Assembly: GCA_903925745.1 (NCBI GenBank)
Contig: CAIYGQ010000135.1
Span: forward strand, 1-62,286
Source of the DNA: an uncultured Actinomycetes bacterium
GTDB taxonomy: Bacteria > Actinomycetota > Acidimicrobiia > Acidimicrobiales > Microtrichaceae
Reading direction: 5' to 3'
Length of the DNA stretch: 62,286 bases
Shown here in pieces: positions 57,318-62,286 of this stretch; within the stretch, counting starts at the first letter, position 1, and every line of letters starts with the position of its first letter. The notes under the pieces were generated by a model, which was not told where the DNA came from, made no database searches, and saw only the letters and a list, made by a program, of their open reading frames with translations. Position numbers and translations under genes: made by a program.

Positions 57318-58043
57318 GTGACGAACAACACCCTCCCGACCATCTACGCCCACCGTGGGGCGTCGGCCGACTTCCCCGAGAACACGGTGGCCGCCTTCCT
57401 GGGGGCGGTGGAGCAGGCGGCCGACGGGGTGGAGCTCGACGTCCGACTGAACGCATCGGGTGAGCTGATCGTCCACCACGATGCGTGGTATCGGGATGGG
57501 CGAACGGTCTGGGACGTGCGGCTCGCAGCGGCGCCCGAGGGCACCTGCGACCTGTCTGCGGCGCTGGAGGCCTGTGTCGGGATCCGGGTCAACGTCGAGA
57601 TCAAGAACGACCCGTCCGACCTGGGGGGGGACCACGTCACCTGGTCGGTCGACCCGGCCGACGCTGTGGTCGACCTGCTCCGCCGACGGGCGGCGGACGG
57701 CCGCACCGACGACGTGATCATCTCGAGTTTCGACGCTGCGACCATCGACCGGGTGCTGGTCATCGCACCCGAGCTACCCACGGGCGCGCTGCTCGGCGAC
57801 CTGCGGAGCGACCCGGAGGCGGTCGAACGGGCCGCAGCCGCGGGCCACGGCGCCGTCCACCCGTGGGAGCAGTTCGTCGACGATGGATTCCTGGAGCGAT
57901 GCGTCGCGTTGGGACTGGCGGTGAACACGTGGACGGTCGACGACCCGGTGCGCGTGGTCGAGCTCGCCGCACTCGGCGTCGACGGGATCATCACGAATCG
58001 GCCGGCCGCCACGCTGGCGGCCCTGCGGCAGGCCGGCGCGTGA
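57318..58043 (+). CDS. Glycerophosphodiester phosphodiesterase
   Basis: A 241-residue GDPD-family enzyme that releases glycerol-3-phosphate from deacylated phospholipids. The catalytic motif HRGASADFPENT and the metal-binding VELDVRLNASGELIVHHD are intact, as is the later VEIKND (Glu, Lys). AVNTWTVDDP and GIITNRPA close the barrel. No signal peptide, so cytoplasmic. The GTG at 57318 is chosen from the ORF start. Its stop overlaps the next gene as GTGA. Confidence 0.9.
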   Translation: MTNNTLPTIYAHRGASADFPENTVAAFLGAVEQAADGVELDVRLNASGELIVHHDAWYRDGRTVWDVRLAAAPEGTCDLSAALEACVGIRVNVEIKNDPSDLGGDHVTWSVDPADAVVDLLRRRAADGRTDDVIISSFDAATIDRVLVIAPELPTGALLGDLRSDPEAVERAAAAGHGAVHPWEQFVDDGFLERCVALGLAVNTWTVDDPVRVVELAALGVDGIITNRPAATLAALRQAGA

Positions 58044-60883
58044 GCGGTGGGACCGGCGGAGCCGGCGGTGGGATCGGCGGAGCCGGCGCTGGGATCGGCG
58101 GAGCCGGCGATGGGACTCCCGGCGCCGTGCGGCCTCCCCCGTACCCGGGGCCGGAGGCGACCGACGTCCCCGCCGGTTTCCCTGCAGACATCCCTGCCGA
58201 CCTGCCCGACCGGCTGGCACAGCGGCTCGGTTCGGCGGCGGGTCTGGTCCGTTTCCTGGACACCACCAGCGACGGGGGTGTGTTCATCTGGGACCTGAGG
58301 CGCCGGGACGAGGTCTGGTCCAGCGAGCACTTCCGGGATCTGCTCGGCTACGACGCCACGATCGAGTCGGTCTGGCTCCTGTGGGATCGGATCGATCCTG
58401 TCCATGCCGACGTCGCCCGCAGGGCGTTCGAGGCGCACCTGCGGGACCCGGGCCAGCCCTACGAGGTGCAGGTCCGCTACCGCCACCGGGACGGTCAGTG
58501 GGTGTGGTTCCGCTCCCGGGGTCTCGTGCTCCGTGACGGCGACGTCCCCGACCTGTTCGTGTGCTTCAACACGGTGGTCACCGACCTGGTCGAGGCCACC
58601 GAGCGCTCCGAGACCTCGTTGCGGGCGCTGTCGGAGTTCACCCGGTCGGTCCAGCTGCTGGACCAGCTGACCTCGGGTCTCCAGTCGGTGCCGACCGCCG
58701 ACGGGGTCGTCGACTCGATGCTCCGGTCCCTGACCGACCGTGCGGGCGGCGTCGGGGGCGTTGCCGAGTTCTGCATGTTGACCGAGCCGGCCGAGGACGG
58801 CTCGGTCGAGTTGATCGCAGCGGTCGACGTCGGTGGCGCGCCGCTCGACTGGCTGCGTGACTCCCTGCGGGCGGTGAGCGAGGACCACGACTCCGTCCCG
58901 CTCCTGCGGGCCACGATGGACGCCGGTCATCCGGTGCTGATCCCAGAGGTGACCGTCGGCGACTTCTTCGCATCGGTCGGACTCACGACACCTGCCGACG
59001 TGGACGAGGCCCGGGCGCTGTCGTTCCTGCTGGTTCCCTGGGCCCGGGGCTCCGAGCGGCGTGGCGCCGTGGTGGTGGCCCGGAGGATCGGCGAGTTCGA
59101 ACCGTTCGACGAGCGCGACCGCCCGCTCGTCCAGCAGATCGTCGACCGGCACGCCGACGCGTACCATGCCCGACTCGCCCAGCTCGAACTGGCCAACACC
59201 CAGCGGCTCCGTCAGCTGGCCTCCGGGGCCCCCTTCGGGTTGCTCCAGTTCGACACCGATGGCCGGTGCTCGTACGTGAACGAGACGTGGACCACGCTCA
59301 CCGGACTGGGGCGCGAGGAGTCGCTCGGTGACGGCTGGGCGTCGACGATGGGGGAGACGACCCGCAGCCGTCTGGTCGACGGTTGGTCGGCGGTCCGACC
59401 GGGGGAGCCCCCGGTCACCGAGGGTGTCTGGGTCCCGACGCGGTCGGGGTCGCGCCGCTGGCTGTCGCTGACCGCATCGGCCGTGCCGGCCGAGGACGGC
59501 GACACGGCGGGCATCATCGTCATGGCCGGCGACGACACGGCACGTCGGGCCGCCGAGGCCCGCCTCGAGCGGCTCGCCCACCAGGATCCGCTCACCGGCC
59601 TGGCCAACCGGCGCCGGCTGTTCGAGGCGCTCGACCAGTCGCTCCGGACGCTCGGGGACGGCTCCTGCCTGGCGGTGGTGTTCGTGGACCTGGACTACTT
59701 CAAGGAGGTCAACGACGCGCTCGGCCACGACGCCGGTGACCGCCTGCTCGTGGAGCTGGCCCGGAGGCTCCGCCTGGTCGCCCGACCCGGGGAGCTCGTC
59801 GCCCGGGTGGGCGGCGACGAGTTCGTCCTGGTGCTGGCCGTCGACGGACACGAGGACGCGTCGGCCCGTGTCGAGTCGCTCATGCGAGCCCTCGACGACC
59901 GGGTCGAGAGCGGTGGACTGCGCCTGGCCGTCAACGTCAGCGTCGGGCTCGCCACACTCGGACCCGAGGACGCCGGGATCACCGCCGACGAGGCGGTCCA
60001 GCGCGCCGATTCCGCCATGTACCTGGCGAAGACCTCGGGCCGGAACCGGTGGGCGGCCTACGACGACGACCTGCGGGGTCGGGACCGCCTGCGCAGCGAG
60101 GTCTGGCAGCTCCTCGACGACTCCCTCCGCGAGGGGCGGGTGGCGGTCGTCTTCCAACCGATCGTCGACCTGGAGTCCGGCAGGATCGTCGGTGCCGAGG
60201 CGCTCGCCCGGATCCGTGACCCGCTGCCGACCCTGTTGTCCCCCGAGGTGTTCCTGGACGTGGCCGAGGAGACCGGTCTGATCGTCCCGCTCGGTGAGGC
60301 GGTGGTGGCCGAGGCCTGCGCCCGGCTCGGAGAGTGGACCCGGATCGATCCCGACTTCGTCGTCACCGTCAACCTGTCCGGACGGCAGCTCGCCCACCCG
60401 GGCGCGGGGCGGATGATCCTCCGGGCGCTGGACGCGGTCGGCGTCGCCCCCGACCGGCTGTGCGTCGAGATCACCGAGTCAGTGCTCATCGAGGTGGTCG
60501 GCGACCTCGCCGACTCGGTGCAGGACCTGCGGCGGGCGGGCGTCCGGCTCGCCCTCGACGACTTCGGGACCGGCTACTCGAGCCTGGGTCGGATCCGGGA
60601 CTTCCCGATCGACGTCGTGAAGATCGACCGCAGCTTCGTGTCCCGGGCCGCCGACGATCCGATCGACGCGGCGATCGTCGCCTCGGTCGTCCAGCTGGCG
60701 GCGTCGCTGGACCTGCTCGTGGTCGCCGAGGGGGTCGAGGACGAGCGCCAGCTGGAGGCCGTCCGCCAGCTCGGCTGCGAGCAGGGTCAGGGCTACCTGT
60801 TCGGTGCCCCGGTGGACGCCGGCGCCCTCCGGGTGCTGGTCGGGACTGCGTTTGTTGCCGATCGGCGACCCGCGGCAGACTGA
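58040..60883 (+). CDS. PAS-GAF-PAS-GGDEF-EAL cyclic-di-GMP signalling protein
   Basis: A 947-residue cytoplasmic protein. A Gly-rich head (about residues 1-30) is followed by a PAS domain (VFIWDLRRRDEVWSSEHF), a GAF domain (about 190-380), a second PAS domain (APFGLLQFDTDGRCSYVNE), a GGDEF domain with VGGDEFVLVL, and an EAL domain with GAEALARI and LDDFGTGYSSL. The GGDEF and EAL motifs both look complete, so it may make and break cyclic-di-GMP. There is no transmembrane helix. The GTG at 58040 overlaps the GDPD stop. The head is encoded by a 21-bp DNA repeat. Confidence 0.9.
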   Translation: MSGGTGGAGGGIGGAGAGIGGAGDGTPGAVRPPPYPGPEATDVPAGFPADIPADLPDRLAQRLGSAAGLVRFLDTTSDGGVFIWDLRRRDEVWSSEHFRDLLGYDATIESVWLLWDRIDPVHADVARRAFEAHLRDPGQPYEVQVRYRHRDGQWVWFRSRGLVLRDGDVPDLFVCFNTVVTDLVEATERSETSLRALSEFTRSVQLLDQLTSGLQSVPTADGVVDSMLRSLTDRAGGVGGVAEFCMLTEPAEDGSVELIAAVDVGGAPLDWLRDSLRAVSEDHDSVPLLRATMDAGHPVLIPEVTVGDFFASVGLTTPADVDEARALSFLLVPWARGSERRGAVVVARRIGEFEPFDERDRPLVQQIVDRHADAYHARLAQLELANTQRLRQLASGAPFGLLQFDTDGRCSYVNETWTTLTGLGREESLGDGWASTMGETTRSRLVDGWSAVRPGEPPVTEGVWVPTRSGSRRWLSLTASAVPAEDGDTAGIIVMAGDDTARRAAEARLERLAHQDPLTGLANRRRLFEALDQSLRTLGDGSCLAVVFVDLDYFKEVNDALGHDAGDRLLVELARRLRLVARPGELVARVGGDEFVLVLAVDGHEDASARVESLMRALDDRVESGGLRLAVNVSVGLATLGPEDAGITADEAVQRADSAMYLAKTSGRNRWAAYDDDLRGRDRLRSEVWQLLDDSLREGRVAVVFQPIVDLESGRIVGAEALARIRDPLPTLLSPEVFLDVAEETGLIVPLGEAVVAEACARLGEWTRIDPDFVVTVNLSGRQLAHPGAGRMILRALDAVGVAPDRLCVEITESVLIEVVGDLADSVQDLRRAGVRLALDDFGTGYSSLGRIRDFPIDVVKIDRSFVSRAADDPIDAAIVASVVQLAASLDLLVVAEGVEDERQLEAVRQLGCEQGQGYLFGAPVDAGALRVLVGTAFVADRRPAAD
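58049..58111 (+). repeat. 21-bp tandem repeat, three copies
   Basis: Copies at 58049-58069, 58070-58090 and 58091-58111 share the core GGCGGAGCCGGCG and differ at one to three positions. They encode a seven-residue GIGGAGx repeat at the very start of the GGDEF/EAL protein. Confidence 0.85.
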
Positions 60884-60888
60884 CCGCC

Positions 60889-61671
60889 ATGAACGTTGTC
60901 GTGTGTGTGAAGCAGATCCCCGACCCCGCCGACCCCGGAGCGCTCGATCCCGGGACCAAGACCCTGGTCCGCAGCGGGAAACTGATCCTGGACGAGTCCG
61001 ACAGCTACGGCGTCGAGATGGCGCTCCAACTGGTGGACGCCGCCGGCGGCGGTGAGGTGACGCTCGTGTCGATGGCGCCGAACGGTGAGCAGGGTGGCCT
61101 GCGCACGGCGCTGGCGATGGGAGCGGCGAAGGCCGTGCTCGTCTCGGACGACGCGCTGCAGGGCAGCGACGCCCTGACCACGGCGAAGGTGCTCACCAAG
61201 GCCATCGAGCGGGCCGGTCAGGCGGACCTGGTCCTGACCGCGACCGAGTCCTCGGACGGCTACACCGGGACGGTTCCCGAGCAGATCGCCGAGCTCATGG
61301 GGCTCCCGTCGGTGACGTTCGCCAAGTCCATCGCCGTCGACGGCTCGTCGGTGAAGGTGCAGCGCCAGACCGAGGCCGGCTACGACGACGTCGAGTGCCC
61401 GCTGCCCGCCGTGGTCTCGGTGACCGCCGGTGTGGTCGAGCCCAGGTACCCGTCGTTCAAGGGGATCATGGCCGCGAAGTCCAAGCCCCTCGACCAGGTG
61501 ACGGTGTCGGACCTGGGCCTGGATGCCGGGCAGGTCGGCTGGGCCGGCGCCGGCCAGGAGATCGTCGAGGTCGCCGAGGCCGAGGCCCGGGAGGCAGGCA
61601 CGATCGTCGAGGACGACGGCGAGGGCTTCCAGAAGGTCGTGGACTACCTGGCCGAGTTGAAGGTCATCTGA
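60889..61671 (+). CDS. etfB: Electron transfer flavoprotein beta subunit
   Basis: A 260-residue ETF beta subunit, which with EtfA carries electrons from acyl-CoA and other dehydrogenases to the respiratory chain. It opens MNVVVCVKQIPDP and holds LILDESDSYGVEMAL, the AMP-binding LTATESSDGYTG and the ETF loop TEAGYDDVECPLPAVVSV (Leu/Pro region). The ATG at 60889 is 5 bp after the GGDEF/EAL stop. The alpha subunit follows 29 bp downstream. The crotonase genes near the other end of the window suggest active fatty acid oxidation in this organism. Confidence 0.93.
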   Translation: MNVVVCVKQIPDPADPGALDPGTKTLVRSGKLILDESDSYGVEMALQLVDAAGGGEVTLVSMAPNGEQGGLRTALAMGAAKAVLVSDDALQGSDALTTAKVLTKAIERAGQADLVLTATESSDGYTGTVPEQIAELMGLPSVTFAKSIAVDGSSVKVQRQTEAGYDDVECPLPAVVSVTAGVVEPRYPSFKGIMAAKSKPLDQVTVSDLGLDAGQVGWAGAGQEIVEVAEAEAREAGTIVEDDGEGFQKVVDYLAELKVI

Positions 61672-61700
61672 GGCCGGATCCGAGAGAAGAGGACTGAGAC

Positions 61701-62286
61701 ATGACGGTTTCCAAGATCTGGGTGTTCGCCGAGGCGTCGGACGGCAAGGTGTCCAACACCACCCTGGAGATGCTGACGAAGGCCCGTGAGTTGGCCGACA
61801 CGGTCGAGTGCGTGAGTGTGGCCGCCAACGACGTCGCTGCAGCGGTCGGCGCCCACGGTGCCGGTGCGGTCCACCAGGTGGACGGCACCGACGGCAAGCT
61901 GCTGGGTCCGGCGGTGGCCTCGGCGATCGCCGCGGCGGTCGCAGCGGGCAACGGCCCCGACGCCGTGTTCCTGGCGACCAGCTACGACGGTCGCGACGTC
62001 GCCGGTCGCCTCTCGGTGAAGCTCGATGCGCCGGTCATCACCAACGTCGTCGACATCGTGGACGCCGGCGGTTCGCTCGGCGGCGTCGAGCCGATCTTCG
62101 GTGGTTCCACCAACGTCGTCACGCGGTTCACCGGCGACTCGCCCGACATCTTCCTGATTCGTCCGAAGTCCTTCGCCGCCGAGGAGAGCGGCGGTGCCGC
62201 GGCGTCCGTGGCCTCGCTGGACGCCGGCGACCTGGGTGCGACCGGTGCCGCCGTCGTGACCAACCGTTTCGTCGAGGAGCAGACCG
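61701..62286 (+). CDS. etfA: Electron transfer flavoprotein alpha subunit, 3'-truncated by the window
   Basis: The first 195 codons of EtfA run off the right edge. The N-terminus TVSKIWVFAEASDGKVS and VFLATSYDGRDVAGRL are typical of the family, as is GGSTNVVTRF. The FAD-binding C-terminal domain is not in the window. The ATG at 61701 has a purine-rich GAGAAGAGG region about 10 bases upstream. It follows etfB and should form the heterodimer with it. Confidence 0.92.
   Translation, partial: MTVSKIWVFAEASDGKVSNTTLEMLTKARELADTVECVSVAANDVAAAVGAHGAGAVHQVDGTDGKLLGPAVASAIAAAVAAGNGPDAVFLATSYDGRDVAGRLSVKLDAPVITNVVDIVDAGGSLGGVEPIFGGSTNVVTRFTGDSPDIFLIRPKSFAAEESGGAAASVASLDAGDLGATGAAVVTNRFVEEQT

Noticed and set aside
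57344-60397. A 1017-codon antisense frame opposite the GGDEF/EAL gene
   Set aside because: Composition is typical of a shadow frame and the plus strand holds clear catalytic domains.
1-62286. Prophage, integrative element or insertion sequence
   Set aside because: No integrase, transposase, terminal repeat or phage structural gene was seen, and base composition looks even along the window.
1-62286. tRNA, rRNA or recognised riboswitch
   Set aside because: No cloverleaf with a TTCGA-type loop, rRNA block or known riboswitch core was noticed by eye; a covariance-model search would be decisive.

Overview
The window is one continuous, very GC-rich chromosomal stretch with dense coding, many GTG starts and long runs of genes joined by 4-bp GTGA overlaps. 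A WhiB protein, a PdtaS-type histidine kinase, a pair of ArsA-like ATPases with DUF3107, a septum-formation lipoprotein, a class E sortase and a WXG100 protein all point to Actinomycetota. A complete System I (Ccm) cytochrome c maturation operon is unusual for ordinary actinobacteria. Together these suggest an Acidimicrobiia-type lineage (inference, not tested). I see no tRNA, rRNA, CRISPR array, insertion sequence or prophage.

Region by region. 1-4.5 kb: a WXG100 protein, a DUF5317 membrane protein, two crotonase-fold enzymes, and a sortase coupled to a septum-formation lipoprotein. 4.66-11.9 kb: a nine-gene ccmABCDEFGHI operon, including a 44-residue CcmD. 11.9-18 kb: a saccharopine-dehydrogenase-like enzyme, an orphan lipoprotein, a SixA-like histidine phosphatase, a glycerol-1-phosphate-dehydrogenase-like enzyme and a large secreted protein with a glycosidase-like barrel. 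18-39 kb: a divergent catabolic locus. To the left lie a ceramidase-N-domain-like hydrolase, a PIG-L/LmbE deacetylase and a secreted alpha/beta hydrolase. To the right lies a 16.6-kb, 12-gene co-directional run: ROK regulator, DegT-type aminotransferase, ABC sugar importer (binding protein and two permeases), GH35/42-like, GH2, Gfo/Idh/MocA, GH4, BadF-type sugar kinase, GH20-like, and an MsmK/UgpC-like ATPase. The enzymes of this run lack signal peptides, so an imported amino-sugar oligosaccharide or glycoconjugate is probably taken apart in the cytoplasm.

39-48 kb: a secreted subtilase carrying seven FG-GAP-like repeats; a minus-strand set of HAD hydrolase, PhnZ-type HD oxygenase, PhnY-type 2-oxoglutarate dioxygenase, cysteine desulfurase and SufR-like regulator; and a divergent Mrp/ApbC iron-sulfur carrier. 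The HD/dioxygenase pair suggests oxidative phosphonate cleavage next to an iron-sulfur supply hub. 48-51.5 kb: an ECF sigma factor with a membrane partner lacking a zinc anti-sigma motif, then a second membrane protein with the same kind of Gly/Asp-rich tail. The sigma gene and the second repeat-protein gene share a promoter-like pair (CCAAACCT, 15 bp, CGTGTC) with identical spacing, suggesting an autoregulated surface-protein regulon. 51.5-62.3 kb: a D-cysteine-desulfhydrase-like enzyme, DUF3107, two ArsA-like ATPases, PdtaS-like kinase, WhiB1-like regulator, glycerophosphodiester phosphodiesterase coupled to a PAS/GAF/GGDEF/EAL protein, and etfB with a truncated etfA at the right edge.

The best candidates for undescribed biology are the glycan/amino-sugar locus with its N-deacylating arm, the ECF sigma/repeat-protein module, and the actinobacterial PhnY/PhnZ-like pair beside the Fe-S genes. 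The Ccm operon is a known system in an unexpected host.
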